NCBI GenBank assembly: GCA_964484065.1
Contig: CAZAEW010000016.1
Span: forward strand, 1 to 64,000
From: JAEVLT01 sp964484065
GTDB lineage: Bacteria > Bacillota > Bacilli > Bacillales > Cytobacillaceae
Direction of reading: 5' to 3'
DNA: 64,000 nucleotides
The position numbers were made by a program, and so were the translations under genes. Below, one piece after another: positions 9,116 through 18,865 of the stretch; positions within the stretch are counted from its first letter, which is position 1, and each line of letters opens with the position of its first letter. The notes beneath the pieces were generated by a model. That model did not search any database. It had not been told where the DNA came from and saw only the letters and a program-made list of their open reading frames with translations.

Positions 9116-10462
9116 TTACACTTTTAATGATTCATTTAACTCTTTAATTTGCTGCTGAAGCAGGGAATCAGTCTGCAGCAGCTTCGAAATTTTTTCATGT
9201 GCATGGATAACGGTTGTATGATCCCGCCCTCCAAATTCCTCGCCAATTTTAGGCAATGAGTAGTCCGTCAATTCCCTTGATAAATACATGGCAATCTGTC
9301 TTGGGAAGGCAACGGACTTTGTTCTTTTCTTCGCTTTAAAATCTTCAAGTTTAATGCTGAATTGTTCTCCAACAGCCCTTTGAATATCATGAATGGTTAT
9401 AACTTTTGGCTTGGAAGTTGGAATAATATCCTTTAATGCCTCAGCTGCAAGATCAGCATTTATATCTTTATTAATAAGCGAAGAGTAGGCAACAACGCGA
9501 ATTAACGCTCCCTCAAGCTCACGAATGTTTGAATCAATCTGGTTAGCGATATAAAGCATAACTTCATTTGGTATATCTAAGCCGTCCGCTTTTGCTTTTT
9601 TACGAAGAATCGCAATCCTCGTTTCAAGATCCGGCGGGGTAATATCAGTGATCAATCCCCATTCAAAGCGGGAACGCAAGCGGTCCTCCAATGTTGGAAT
9701 CTCGCGCGGCGTCCGGTCGCTTGAAATAACAATTTGTTTATTATCCTCATGAAGGCTGTTAAAAGTATGGAAAAATTCTTCCTGGGTTGATTCTTTTCCG
9801 GCTAAAAATTGAATATCATCAATTAGCAATACATCTACATTTCGGTACTTATTGCGGAAGTTTTCCGCTTTATTATCACGAATCGAATTAATGAACTCAT
9901 TTGTAAATTTTTCCGAGGAAAGATAGACAACCTTTGCAGATGGATTGTGTTCCAAAACGTAATGGCCAATCGCGTGCATTAAGTGGGTCTTTCCTAATCC
10001 AACACCGCCGTAAATAAATAAAGGATTGTAGGCTTTTGCCGGTGCTTCGGCCACCGCAAGCGATGCTGCATGGGCAAAGCGGTTTCCTGAACCAATAACA
10101 AATGTGTCAAATGTGTACTTTGGAATTAACATATTTTGCGGGAAATCACTGTGGTCATCGTCTTTTTTTACCTTTTTAGGAGGAACAGGCAAATTTACTT
10201 CTTCCTCTTTTTGATTCTGCGGGATGATAAACTTAACGGTTAATTCCTCGCCGGTAATTTCATATAAAACCTCGGATACTAATTGAGAATAACGCTCTTC
10301 CAGCCAGTCACGGGCAAATTCATTTGGAGCGGTGATGACAAGCAAGTTTCCTTTAAGAGAATGAGCCTTCGTTGATTTTAACCATGTATCAAAACTTGGT
10401 TTGCTTATCTTTTTTTCTATATTGTTCAAAGCAGCACTCCAAAGATCCGCAATATTTTCCAA
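9116..10462 (-). CDS. dnaA: Chromosomal replication initiator DnaA
   Basis: A 448-residue initiator ATPase. Domain I covers about 1-85 and domain II is a short linker. The AAA+ domain III has Walker A GGVGLGKT at 152-159 and Walker B LLIDDIQFL. Domain IV has the DnaA-box reading motif GGRDHTTVIHAHEKI. Translation starts at TTG, with a strong AAGGAGGG site 8 nt upstream. DnaA-box clusters flank the gene on both sides, which identifies this as the chromosome origin. Confidence 0.99.
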   Translation of the reverse strand: MENIADLWSAALNNIEKKISKPSFDTWLKSTKAHSLKGNLLVITAPNEFARDWLEERYSQLVSEVLYEITGEELTVKFIIPQNQKEEEVNLPVPPKKVKKDDDHSDFPQNMLIPKYTFDTFVIGSGNRFAHAASLAVAEAPAKAYNPLFIYGGVGLGKTHLMHAIGHYVLEHNPSAKVVYLSSEKFTNEFINSIRDNKAENFRNKYRNVDVLLIDDIQFLAGKESTQEEFFHTFNSLHEDNKQIVISSDRTPREIPTLEDRLRSRFEWGLITDITPPDLETRIAILRKKAKADGLDIPNEVMLYIANQIDSNIRELEGALIRVVAYSSLINKDINADLAAEALKDIIPTSKPKVITIHDIQRAVGEQFSIKLEDFKAKKRTKSVAFPRQIAMYLSRELTDYSLPKIGEEFGGRDHTTVIHAHEKISKLLQTDSLLQQQIKELNESLKV

Positions 10463-10681
10463 CTATTATCCCTCCTTTTTTAAATCTTAAATGTATCTTT
10501 GAGAATTTTTTTTGAAATTAGATTTTTTTCCTCTGTGTTGGTTAACATAAACAATAGTCGTATATAGTTTTATGGCATTTATGCATGGTTATTCAATCAA
10601 AAAAAGCTATAAATTTATAATTATACGAAATTGTGTTTGTGGGTAAATATATAATAAGGAAACAAAGTGGTGTTTTGACAA

Positions 10682-10952
10682 TATCCACTTGTTGTGGACA
10701 AGTTTTTTCAGGACGTCTGAATAACTGTCCACATGTTATCCACAGTTTGTGGATAAAACATTACTTGAAATGAGTTATCCAGAGTGAAAACACAAATATA
10801 ATATCAAATTTAGTGAATGGAAGCAATGACTTTTCAAACTTTATCCACAACTGTAACATTGTGTGTATAAAGTTTGTCCACAGCTTCCTAGGTTGTGAAA
10901 AAGCTGTCGATAAAATGTGTGGATAGTGAAAAATGTCATTTTTTTATCCACA
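10682..10952. other. oriC DnaA-box field upstream of dnaA
   Basis: The gap between dnaA and rpmH is about 710 bp. It holds four exact boxes (TTATCCACA at 10736-10744, 10841-10849 and 10944-10952, and its complement at 10748-10756). One-mismatch boxes lie at 10693-10701, 10775-10783, 10874-10882 and 10918-10926, with weaker ones near 10682 and 10725. This corresponds to the incA/incB regions of B. subtilis oriC. Confidence 0.93.
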
Positions 10953-11096
10953 AAAGGTGTTAAACGGGTATTTAGCGGGTCAGAATGGGAACATTCTTGG
11001 AAGGCAAGTATCTGGAGCGGAAATGAACAAGCGAATTGAACAGCACCTTTTGAATAGAAAAAGCTGCGGCAATTCGTTATAATATGCAGAGGACAG

Positions 11097-11126
11097 TTGA
11101 CAATTACCAGCTTTGGTCTTTATAAT
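11097..11126 (+). promoter_or_regulatory. rpmH promoter
   Basis: TTGACA (11097-11102) and TATAAT (11121-11126) are separated by 18 bp, with both hexamers at consensus. The site is 45 bp upstream of the rpmH start codon. Confidence 0.85.
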
Positions 11127-11171
11127 ATATAAGACTGTCTTTAACAGCTATTCCTCAGGGAGGTGTTATAT

Positions 11172-11306
11172 ATGAAAAGAACTTATCAACCAAATAAAAG
11201 AAAACACAGTAAAGTTCACGGTTTCCGAAGCCGGATGAGCTCAGCAAACGGACGTAAGGTGTTAGCACGCCGCCGCCGTAAAGGAAGAAAAGTATTATCA
11301 GCATAG
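11172..11306 (+). CDS. rpmH: Ribosomal protein bL34
   Basis: A 44-residue, very basic 50S subunit protein starting MKRTYQPNKRKHSKVHGF and ending RRRRKGRKVLSA, the invariant bL34 pattern. The ribosome-binding site GGGAGGTG lies 6 nt upstream. It is the first gene right of oriC, transcribed away from the origin, and is followed by its own terminator before rnpA. Confidence 0.98.
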   Translation: MKRTYQPNKRKHSKVHGFRSRMSSANGRKVLARRRRKGRKVLSA

Positions 11307-11336
11307 ACCACTGAAATATCTCAGTGGTCTTTTTTC
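11307..11336 (+). terminator. Terminator after rpmH
   Basis: A perfect 8-bp stem ACCACTGA/TCAGTGGT with a 6-nt loop is followed by CTTTTTTCT, directly after the rpmH stop codon. Confidence 0.9.
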
Positions 11337-11457
11337 TAATAAATGACTATGTAAGATTTAAAACTTTTCACGGATGGTGAGATCCGGCGAAGTTGCCATA
11401 AATCAATTGATATTTGGGAAAAATATGCGTCATAATGAAAACTGAAGGTGTTTTTCC

Positions 11458-11826
11458 ATGAAAAAACAATTTAGAATAAAAAAGAATAAAGATTTTCAAG
11501 AAGCATTTAAAAATGGCCGTTCATTTGCCAACCGCCAATTTGTCGTCTATGTCCTGCAAAAAGAAGACCAGGATTTTTTTCGAATTGGACTTTCCGTCAG
11601 CAAAAAGATCGGCAATGCCGTCATGCGCAATCAAATTAAAAGATACATCCGCCAATCTGTCCTGGAACTAAAAGATCTTATCCTTCCTGGAATCGACTAT
11701 GTGATTATCGCCAGAAAACCGCTGGCGGAAATGGACTTTTTTGAGGTGAAAAAAAGTTTGACTCACGTTTTGAAGGTCGGAAAAGTGTTAAAAAAGGACA
11801 ATGCGGGAACCGGTAAAGAAAAATAG
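11458..11826 (+). CDS. rnpA: Ribonuclease P protein component
   Basis: The protein subunit that assists the RNase P RNA in maturing tRNA 5' ends. It has 122 residues and is basic. It contains RIGLSVSKKIGNAV followed by the RNR-type signature RNQIKRYIRQ. The start ATG has an AAGGTG site. It is followed by the membrane insertase gene about 120 bp later, the standard order. Confidence 0.97.
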   Translation: MKKQFRIKKNKDFQEAFKNGRSFANRQFVVYVLQKEDQDFFRIGLSVSKKIGNAVMRNQIKRYIRQSVLELKDLILPGIDYVIIARKPLAEMDFFEVKKSLTHVLKVGKVLKKDNAGTGKEK

Positions 11827-11947
11827 GTACATAAGCATAAATGTCAATATAAAAAGGCTTTTCTTCCGAAAAAATGCTAAAATATACATAAAATTTTTTA
11901 AAACTATTTAATTAATTCTATATAATCATGTTAGGAGGAAATTTCGT

Positions 11948-12727
11948 TTGAAGAAAAAAATCTTTGCCCTGGTTGGCATGTTTTCGTTAATCCTGCTGCT
12001 AGCTGGATGCAACCAAATCAATCAGCCAATCACTCCTGAAAGTACAGGTATTTGGAATCACTACATTGTTTACCCGCTGTCATGGCTGATTATAAAAGTG
12101 GCTGATCTGATGGGCGGCAGCTTTGGATTGTCGATTATTGTCGTAACGATTCTTATCCGCTTAGTTATTCTGCCTTTGATGATCAAGCAGACGAAAAGTT
12201 CAAAAGCGATGCAGGCGCTGCAGCCGGAGATGCAGAAGTTAAAAGAAAAATACAGCTCAAAGGATCAAAAAACGCAGCAAAAATTGCAGCAGGAAACAAT
12301 GGCACTATTTCAAAAGCATGGGGTCAACCCAATGGCCGGATGTTTTCCATTAATAATTCAAATGCCAATCTTAATCGGATTTTACCATGCCATTTCAAGG
12401 ACTCAAATATTGAAAACGGGATCATTTTTATGGTTTGACCTTGGCGTAAAGGATCCATATTACATCCTTCCGATTATTGCGGGGATTACAACGTTTATCC
12501 AACAGAAAATGATGATGGCGGGAACGGAAAATCAGAATCCGCAGATGGCAATGATGACTTGGATGATGCCAATAATGATTGTTGTTTTTGCATTTAATTT
12601 TCCGGCAGCTCTTTCTTTATATTGGGTAGTTGGTAATATTTTCATGATTGTTCAAACCTACTTTATTAAAGGACCGGATCTGAAGAAGGAATCAGTTACC
12701 GGCAGTTCGGGAGGAGCGAAAAAGTGA
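11948..12727 (+). CDS. spoIIIJ: Membrane protein insertase YidC/SpoIIIJ
   Basis: A 259-residue lipoprotein insertase of the YidC/Oxa1 family, which inserts membrane proteins and in Bacillus supports the SpoIIIA sporulation channel. The lipobox LLAGC places the modified cysteine at residue 21. After it come the core helices with SLSIIVVTILIRLVILPLM-like sequence and the typical NPMAGCFPLIIQMPI segment. The TTG start has a TTAGGAGG site. It overlaps jag by 4 bp, which suggests coupled translation. Confidence 0.96.
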   Translation: MKKKIFALVGMFSLILLLAGCNQINQPITPESTGIWNHYIVYPLSWLIIKVADLMGGSFGLSIIVVTILIRLVILPLMIKQTKSSKAMQALQPEMQKLKEKYSSKDQKTQQKLQQETMALFQKHGVNPMAGCFPLIIQMPILIGFYHAISRTQILKTGSFLWFDLGVKDPYYILPIIAGITTFIQQKMMMAGTENQNPQMAMMTWMMPIMIVVFAFNFPAALSLYWVVGNIFMIVQTYFIKGPDLKKESVTGSSGGAKK

Positions 12728-13350
12728 AACAGGTAACTGCTACAGGACAAACTGTCGAAGAAGCAGTAGCACAAGCTTTAGCTCAATTAAAGACAACAAA
12801 AGATAAAACAGAAATCTCCATTATTGATGAAGGTAAAAAGGGGATTTTTGGGATTTTCGGATCGCGTCCCGCCATTGTAAAAGTCACTGTTAAAATGGAG
12901 GATCCGCTTGAAGAAGCAAAAACCTTTTTAAATCAGGTCAGTGAAAAAATGGGCGCCCAAATTGGGATTGACATCAAACAAGAGGGCAAGCATGTTCACT
13001 TTTTATTGACCGGGGAAAAAATCGCCTTATTAATCGGAAAAAGGGGACAAACCCTTAATTCACTTCAATATTTAACACAGCTTGTGGTGAACCGTTACTC
13101 TGACCAATATTTAACCGTTATTTTAGATGCGGAAGATTATCGCAACAGGCGGAATGAAACTCTCATTCAGCTTGCCCATCGTTTAGCGCAAAAGGCAGTT
13201 AAAACCGGAAGAAGTGTTTCACTTGAACCAATGCCTTCATATGAGCGAAAAGTTATTCATACCGCTTTAGCTGACAATAAACGAGTAAAAACCTACTCGG
13301 ATGGGTCAGAACCTTACCGATTTATCGTTATTTCACCCAGCAGATCATAA
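12724..13350 (+). CDS. jag: RNA-binding protein Jag (KhpB/EloR)
   Basis: A 208-residue protein with three parts: an N-terminal Jag-N domain (about 1-55), a KH domain with GKRGQTLNSLQYLTQLVVNR (about 100-125), and an R3H domain toward the C-terminus. It partners KhpA in RNA binding and cell-shape control in Firmicutes. The GTG start overlaps the stop codon of the insertase gene and has a GGGAGGAG site. Confidence 0.95.
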   Translation: MKQVTATGQTVEEAVAQALAQLKTTKDKTEISIIDEGKKGIFGIFGSRPAIVKVTVKMEDPLEEAKTFLNQVSEKMGAQIGIDIKQEGKHVHFLLTGEKIALLIGKRGQTLNSLQYLTQLVVNRYSDQYLTVILDAEDYRNRRNETLIQLAHRLAQKAVKTGRSVSLEPMPSYERKVIHTALADNKRVKTYSDGSEPYRFIVISPSRS

Positions 13351-13360
13351 GCATTAAGCA

Positions 13361-13400
13361 AAAAACATTATGCCTTTTGTGAGGCATAATGTTTTTTTTT
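13361..13400 (+). terminator. Terminator after jag
   Basis: A 14-bp stem (13361-13374 with 13383-13396) and 8-nt loop lead into a run of nine T residues. Confidence 0.92.
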
Positions 13401-13453
13401 GCTTTTAAAGAAGCTGTTTATACTGAGTGATGGTAGTTTTGTTGTTATTCACA

Positions 13454-13501
13454 TGTGGATAAGTTAAAATAATACGAGGTGAATCTAACGGTTGTGGATA
13501 A
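13454..13501. promoter_or_regulatory. Two exact DnaA boxes upstream of mnmE
   Basis: TGTGGATAA occurs at 13454-13462 and 13493-13501 in the same orientation, in the intergenic region before mnmE. These are outside the classical oriC fields and may titrate DnaA or regulate mnmE. Confidence 0.7.
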
Positions 13502-13619
13502 AATAGGTGTGAAATGAAAGATGGACTACTGTCCTGTGAATAAGTATGCTATTCTATTATTTTGGAATAAAAAAGATATGGATGGATATAGATCATTTTT
13601 TTAGAGTGAGGTGAAAATC

Positions 13620-15005
13620 TTGGATTTTGATACCGTTGCAGCGATCTCAACTCCGGCTGGTGAAGGGGCAATTGCTATAGTCAGGATGAGTGGAGAAGAA
13701 GCAGTAAAAATAGCAGATAAAATATATCACGGTACTAAAGGAAAAAGACTGCAGGATGCAGCATCACATACAATCCACTATGGACATTTAATCGATCCAG
13801 AAAACGGACAAACCGTCGAAGAAGTAATGGTATCCGTTATGAGGGGGCCAAAGACCTTTACAAAAGAGGATGTAGTCGAAATTAATTGTCACGGCGGGAT
13901 CGTTTCTGTTAACCGCGTACTGCAGCTCGTTTTAAAAAATGGAGCAAAATTAGCCGAGCCTGGCGAATTTACAAAGCGGGCATTCTTGAACGGACGGATT
14001 GATCTATCACAGGCGGAAGCAGTCATGGATTTAATCAGAGCAAAAACGGACAGAGCCATGAATGTAGCATTAGGGCAAATAGAAGGCCGCCTATCAAAGC
14101 TGATTCGCAAACTCCGTCAGGAAATACTCGAAACAATTGCCCATGTTGAGGTGAACATTGACTATCCAGAATATGATGATGTCGAAGAAATGACCCATCA
14201 CATGTTAAAGGAGAAAGCAGCACTTGTCCGGACTGAATTGAAGAAACTCCTGCAAACATCTACTCAGGGGAAAATTTTGCGGGAAGGATTATCGACAGCT
14301 ATTATTGGACGTCCAAATGTGGGAAAGTCATCGCTATTAAATAGTCTTGTCCATGAGAATAAAGCAATTGTAACCGATATTCCCGGAACGACCCGCGATG
14401 TCATTGAAGAGTTTGTCAATGTCAGAGGGGTTCCGTTAAGACTTTTAGACACGGCAGGAATCCGGGAAACCGAGGATATTGTCGAACGAATTGGAGTAGA
14501 ACGTTCCCGCCAAGTATTGAAAGAGGCTGATTTAATTCTCTTTGTTTTAAATAATGCAGAACCGTTAACAATTGAGGATGAAGACCTTTTTAAAGTGGTT
14601 GAAGGAATGGATGTCATTGTCATTGTAAATAAAACTGATCTGCCGCAAAAAATCGATATGGACAGGGTTAGGGAGTTAGCTGCAAATTTTAAACTTGTGA
14701 CAACATCCCTTTTAGAAGAGCGCGGAATTGACGAACTTGAGGAAAAAATTGCATCGTTATTTTTTGCGGGATCGATTGAGGCAGCTGATTTGACGTATGT
14801 CTCAAATACCCGCCATATTGCATTGATTCACCAGGCCCTTCAGGCAATTGAAGATGCAATGGCAGGGGTGGAAATGGGCACTCCCATTGATATTGTCCAA
14901 ATTGATTTAACACGGACTTGGGAACTGCTAGGGGAGATAATCGGAGATTCCGTTCATGAAAGTCTGATTGATCAGTTATTTTCACAATTTTGCCTGGGAA
15001 AATAA
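13620..15005 (+). CDS. mnmE: tRNA uridine-5-carboxymethylaminomethyl GTPase MnmE
   Basis: A K+-activated GTPase that, with MnmG, modifies the wobble uridine of tRNAs. The G domain starts near residue 230 with GRPNVGKSS, then TTRDV, DTAGI and NKTD. The C-terminus ends FCLGK, carrying the catalytic cysteine. The start is placed at TTG 13620 because GAGGTG lies 7 nt upstream and MDFDTVAAISTP matches homologues. An in-frame GTG at 13611 overlaps that ribosome-binding site. The length of 461 residues is normal. Confidence 0.96.
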   Translation: MDFDTVAAISTPAGEGAIAIVRMSGEEAVKIADKIYHGTKGKRLQDAASHTIHYGHLIDPENGQTVEEVMVSVMRGPKTFTKEDVVEINCHGGIVSVNRVLQLVLKNGAKLAEPGEFTKRAFLNGRIDLSQAEAVMDLIRAKTDRAMNVALGQIEGRLSKLIRKLRQEILETIAHVEVNIDYPEYDDVEEMTHHMLKEKAALVRTELKKLLQTSTQGKILREGLSTAIIGRPNVGKSSLLNSLVHENKAIVTDIPGTTRDVIEEFVNVRGVPLRLLDTAGIRETEDIVERIGVERSRQVLKEADLILFVLNNAEPLTIEDEDLFKVVEGMDVIVIVNKTDLPQKIDMDRVRELAANFKLVTTSLLEERGIDELEEKIASLFFAGSIEAADLTYVSNTRHIALIHQALQAIEDAMAGVEMGTPIDIVQIDLTRTWELLGEIIGDSVHESLIDQLFSQFCLGK

Positions 15006-15051
15006 CTCCGATCTTAAAAATAGATTAATTTATGTGTAAAGGAAGATAGAA

Positions 15052-16944
15052 ATGGGTTACGAAGCAGGAACATTCGATGTTATTGTCGTTGGTGCCGGCC
15101 ATGCCGGCTGCGAAGCAGGACTTGCGGCGGCAAGGCTTGGAGCCAAAACGCTGCTGATTACGATCAGTCTTGATATGGTTGCATTTATGCCTTGCAATCC
15201 TTCTGTCGGCGGTCCGGCAAAAGGAATTGTGGTAAGAGAAATTGATGCCCTTGGCGGGGAAATGGGCAGAAATATTGATAAAACTTATATTCAAATGAGA
15301 ATGCTCAATACCGGTAAGGGACCTGCGGTAAGAGCGTTGCGGGCGCAGGCTGATAAATTTGCCTACCAGCATGAAATGAAACGGACAATTGAAAATGAAC
15401 CAAACATGACATTAATTCAAGGAATGGTTGACCGGTTGATTGTTGATGAAGGAACCTGCAAAGGGGTTATCACCAAAACAGGCGCTATTTACCGCTCTAA
15501 TACTGTCGTCATCACAACAGGCACATACCTGCGCGGCGAAGTTATTATTGGGGAATTAAAATATTCAAGCGGTCCGAATAACCAGCAGCCATCGGTTAAG
15601 CTGTCGGAGCATCTGGCTGAACTTGGATTTGAACTAGTCCGGTTTAAAACAGGGACTCCTCCGAGGGTAAACAGCAATACAATTGATTACAGCAAAACAG
15701 AAATCCAGCCTGGTGATGAAGTGCCCAGAGCCTTTTCATATGAAACAAATGAATACAAGACAGATCAGCTTCCATGCTGGCTGACTTATACAAATGAGGA
15801 GACACATCATATTATTGACTCCAACCTTCATCGTTCCCCAATGTATTCCGGAATGATCAAAGGAACAGGTCCTCGTTACTGTCCTTCCATTGAAGATAAA
15901 GTGGTTCGCTTTAATGACAAACCGCGCCATCAAATCTTCCTCGAACCGGAGGGAAGAAATACAGAGGAAGTTTATGTTCAGGGGCTTTCGACCAGCATGC
16001 CTGAAGATGTCCAAAAGCAGATCCTCTCTTCCATCTCAGGGCTTGAAAATGCCCAAATGATGCGGTCGGGTTATGCGATCGAATATGACGCAATTGTTCC
16101 AACTCAGCTTTGGCCGACACTTGAAACAAAGGTCATCAAGAATTTGTACACAGCCGGACAAATCAATGGAACCTCTGGTTATGAGGAGGCAGCGGGACAA
16201 GGAGTTATTGCCGGAATTAACGCCGGGCTAAATGCATTAGGCAAAGAGGAGCTTGTTTTAAGCCGATCAGAAGCTTATATTGGTGTGTTAATTGATGATT
16301 TAGTGACAAAAGGGACAAATGAACCGTACAGACTTCTGACATCAAGGGCAGAATACCGGTTGCTGCTCCGCCATGATAATGCTGATTTAAGACTGACGGA
16401 AATTGGCCGCAAAATTGGCTTAATTTCAGAAGAACGCTATGAAAAATTTTTAGCAAAAAAAGATGCGGTCGAAGCAGAAAAGAAACGGCTTGAATCAACC
16501 ATTTTAAAACCAGCTCAACAGGTTCAGGAGCTGATTCGCAGCCTAGGCGGCAGTGAGTTAAAAGATGGAATTCGCGCATCAGATCTTTTAAAAAGACCAG
16601 AAATGACATATGATCATATTGAAGTCCTATCTCCGAGCGATTCAGAACTGGATCAGGATGTTAAGGAACAAGTTGAAATTCAAGTTAAATATGAAGGCTA
16701 TATTGAAAAATCATTGCAGCAGGTAGATCGTCTTAAGAAAATGGAAAATAAAAAGATTCCGGTGAACATTGATTATGATGCCATAACAGGAATTGCAACG
16801 GAAGCGCGGCAAAAATTAAAGAAAATTAAACCGCTGTCGATTGCCCAGGCATCACGGATTTCTGGGGTCAATCCTGCCGATATATCCATCCTGCTCGTTT
16901 ATTTGGAACAAGGAAAAATTGCACGTATAGAGGAAGAATGCTAA
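15052..16944 (+). CDS. mnmG: tRNA uridine modification enzyme MnmG (GidA)
   Basis: A 630-residue FAD enzyme and partner of MnmE in forming cmnm5U at tRNA wobble positions. The FAD-binding motif GAGHAG is at 14-19, followed by the family signature FMPCNPSVGGPAKG. The NGTSGYEEAAGQG motif is also visible. The gene follows mnmE by 46 bp and runs into rsmG, whose start is at its stop codon. Confidence 0.98.
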   Translation: MGYEAGTFDVIVVGAGHAGCEAGLAAARLGAKTLLITISLDMVAFMPCNPSVGGPAKGIVVREIDALGGEMGRNIDKTYIQMRMLNTGKGPAVRALRAQADKFAYQHEMKRTIENEPNMTLIQGMVDRLIVDEGTCKGVITKTGAIYRSNTVVITTGTYLRGEVIIGELKYSSGPNNQQPSVKLSEHLAELGFELVRFKTGTPPRVNSNTIDYSKTEIQPGDEVPRAFSYETNEYKTDQLPCWLTYTNEETHHIIDSNLHRSPMYSGMIKGTGPRYCPSIEDKVVRFNDKPRHQIFLEPEGRNTEEVYVQGLSTSMPEDVQKQILSSISGLENAQMMRSGYAIEYDAIVPTQLWPTLETKVIKNLYTAGQINGTSGYEEAAGQGVIAGINAGLNALGKEELVLSRSEAYIGVLIDDLVTKGTNEPYRLLTSRAEYRLLLRHDNADLRLTEIGRKIGLISEERYEKFLAKKDAVEAEKKRLESTILKPAQQVQELIRSLGGSELKDGIRASDLLKRPEMTYDHIEVLSPSDSELDQDVKEQVEIQVKYEGYIEKSLQQVDRLKKMENKKIPVNIDYDAITGIATEARQKLKKIKPLSIAQASRISGVNPADISILLVYLEQGKIARIEEEC

Positions 16945-16946
16945 TG

Positions 16947-17663
16947 ATGAATACTGAACAATTTGAAGCCATGCTTGCTGAAAAGGGGATTAAGCTTACC
17001 CCCTTTCAATTAGAGCAATTTGAATTGTATTTTCAAACTTTGGTTGAATGGAATGAAAAAATGAATTTAACTGCGATTACGGAGAAGCAGGAGGTTTATT
17101 TAAAGCATTTTTATGATTCCATCACTGCCGGTTTCTACTTTGATTTTTCAAAGCCCCTTTCTCTTTGTGACGTTGGAGCCGGAGCAGGATTTCCAAGTAT
17201 ACCATTAAAGATTGTTTTTCCTTCGCTTGATTTGACAATTGTTGATTCTTTAAATAAACGAATCACCTTTTTAAATCATTTAGCAAACGTTCTAAAGCTT
17301 GAAGGTGTTCAGTTTATTCATGACCGGGCTGAAACTTTCGGAAACAATCCAAAATACCGGGAAAGTTTTGATGTAGTCACTGCGAGAGCGGTAGCCAGAA
17401 TGTCGGTCTTAACTGAGCTTTGCCTTCCTCTCGTCAAGCAGGGCGGATACTTTATTGCAATGAAGGCTGCCCATGCCGGCGAAGAACTGGAAGCCGGGAA
17501 AAGGGCAATCTCTCTTTTGGGCGGAAAAATGGAAAATTCCTATACATTTACATTGCCTCTCGAAGAAAGTGAACGAAATATTATTTTGATTAATAAGGTT
17601 AAAGGAACACCAAAAAAGTACCCGCGCAAACCGGGAACACCAAATAAAATGCCGATTGAATAG
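16947..17663 (+). CDS. rsmG: 16S rRNA (guanine-527-N7)-methyltransferase
   Basis: An SAM-dependent methyltransferase (GidB) that modifies G527 of 16S rRNA; its loss gives low-level streptomycin resistance in many bacteria. The SAM motif CDVGAGAGFPSIPLKI is visible. Three ATG codons lie close together. The last, giving MNTEQFEAML, matches the B. subtilis N-terminus, and GAGGAAG is well spaced for it. It begins 3 bp after mnmG ends. Confidence 0.96.
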   Translation: MNTEQFEAMLAEKGIKLTPFQLEQFELYFQTLVEWNEKMNLTAITEKQEVYLKHFYDSITAGFYFDFSKPLSLCDVGAGAGFPSIPLKIVFPSLDLTIVDSLNKRITFLNHLANVLKLEGVQFIHDRAETFGNNPKYRESFDVVTARAVARMSVLTELCLPLVKQGGYFIAMKAAHAGEELEAGKRAISLLGGKMENSYTFTLPLEESERNIILINKVKGTPKKYPRKPGTPNKMPIE

Positions 17664-17761
17664 GGACAGTTTAATTTGTTGAAAATCGTTTTATGATGGC
17701 AGGAACATGTCATTTCTATAGAGAATTAGTAATAGGGAGTTTCGTAAAGGTGGTGTTGGGG

Positions 17762-18625
17762 ATGAAGCATACAATTACACGCTTTTTTGGCCTCGGCGAA
17801 AAGGAACAGCAGGTTGACTTAGAAACTTTAGAAAATACCAATAATCAAGATGAAATAAAAAAAATACCTATAGAGAAAATCGTTCCAAACCGTTTTCAGC
17901 CTCGGACAGTTTTTGATGAAGCAAAAATTGAGGAATTATCACGGACCATTCATATTCACGGAATTATTCAGCCAATTGTCCTTAGGGAATTTGAAACTGG
18001 AAAATATGAAATTATTGCCGGTGAACGGCGTTGGAGAGCAATGAAAAAGCTGGGCTGGGATTTAGTTCCGGCCATTATTCGAAATTTAACGGATACAGAA
18101 ACTGCTTCCGTTGCTTTAATAGAAAACCTCCAGCGTGAAGAGCTTTCCCCAATTGAAGAGGCAATTGCTTATGGAAAACTTTTGGAACTTCACAATTTAA
18201 CACAAGAGGCATTGGCACAGCGGCTCGGAAAAGGACAATCTACCGTAGCCAACAAACTTCGTCTCCTAAAATTACCACAGGAAGTTCAAGATGCCTTGCT
18301 AAATAAAATCATTACGGAGCGTCACGCCCGTTCTCTAATTCCTCTAAAAGATCCGGAAATTCAGCTCAAAATTTTAGAGGAGATTATTGAAAAAAATCTC
18401 AATGTCAAGCAAACTGAAGAACGAGTTGTTCGTTTTCTAGAACAAAAGCAAGAAAAGCCAAAGCCCAAGCGAAAGGCATTCAGCAAAGACATGAGAATTG
18501 CCGTTAATACAATCCGTCAATCTTTATCAATGGTATCAGACAGCGGCATCAAACTTGCCTCGGAGGAAGAAGAATTCGAGGATTTTTATCAGTTTACGAT
18601 TCGAATTCCAAAGAAAAAATCATAA
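17762..18625 (+). CDS. noc: Nucleoid occlusion protein Noc
   Basis: A ParB-family DNA-binding protein that protects the nucleoid from the division septum by binding dispersed sites and the membrane. It starts MKHTITRFFGLGEKEQQ, whose N-terminus resembles the membrane-targeting amphipathic helix of B. subtilis Noc. The ParB core includes GERRWRAM and ENLQREELSPIEEA, and a helix-turn-helix follows. Codons open further upstream are not conserved, and AAAGGTGG precedes this ATG. The length is 287 residues. Confidence 0.95.
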   Translation: MKHTITRFFGLGEKEQQVDLETLENTNNQDEIKKIPIEKIVPNRFQPRTVFDEAKIEELSRTIHIHGIIQPIVLREFETGKYEIIAGERRWRAMKKLGWDLVPAIIRNLTDTETASVALIENLQREELSPIEEAIAYGKLLELHNLTQEALAQRLGKGQSTVANKLRLLKLPQEVQDALLNKIITERHARSLIPLKDPEIQLKILEEIIEKNLNVKQTEERVVRFLEQKQEKPKPKRKAFSKDMRIAVNTIRQSLSMVSDSGIKLASEEEEFEDFYQFTIRIPKKKS

Positions 18626-18643
18626 TTCTATAGAATAAAAGAA

Positions 18644-18687
18644 AAGAACCTGCCCTGATTCAAAATAAGTGTAAGGTTCTTTTTTTA
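18644..18687 (+). terminator. Probable terminator after noc
   Basis: An 8-bp stem AAGAACCT/AGGTTCTT with a 22-nt loop is followed by a T run. The long loop makes it a moderate candidate. Confidence 0.5.
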
Positions 18688-18689
18688 TG

Positions 18690-18865
18690 GAAAAGAAGCG
18701 GAGCTGTGCAAAAGTGATTCATTTTATCCAAGTGAAGGGTAAAATATACATTTATTGACTCTGTAGTAGTGATATTTTGCTTCGCTTACACCGCCATTAT
18801 TATGTTAGTGTATTGCTCCTATTTGTTTTATTTCCATACATGGGTTGAGGGTTGAGACTCATGTA
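18690..18865 (+). repeat. Intergenic repeat, copy 1
   Basis: This copy of about 176 bp in the noc-soj gap matches 23516-23689 over its full length. Shared ends are GCGGAGC...GCAAAAGTGAT at the left and TTGAGACTCATGTA at the right, with ACACCGCC in the middle. The left end and the middle block are partly inverted copies, so a long hairpin is possible. No coding potential is seen. The remaining 146 bp before soj hold no clear feature. Confidence 0.7.

Noticed and set aside
10501..10680. dnaA promoter on the minus strand
   Set aside because: The region is AT-rich with several TTGA and TATA-like words, but no pair with good spacing stood out, so no promoter is claimed.
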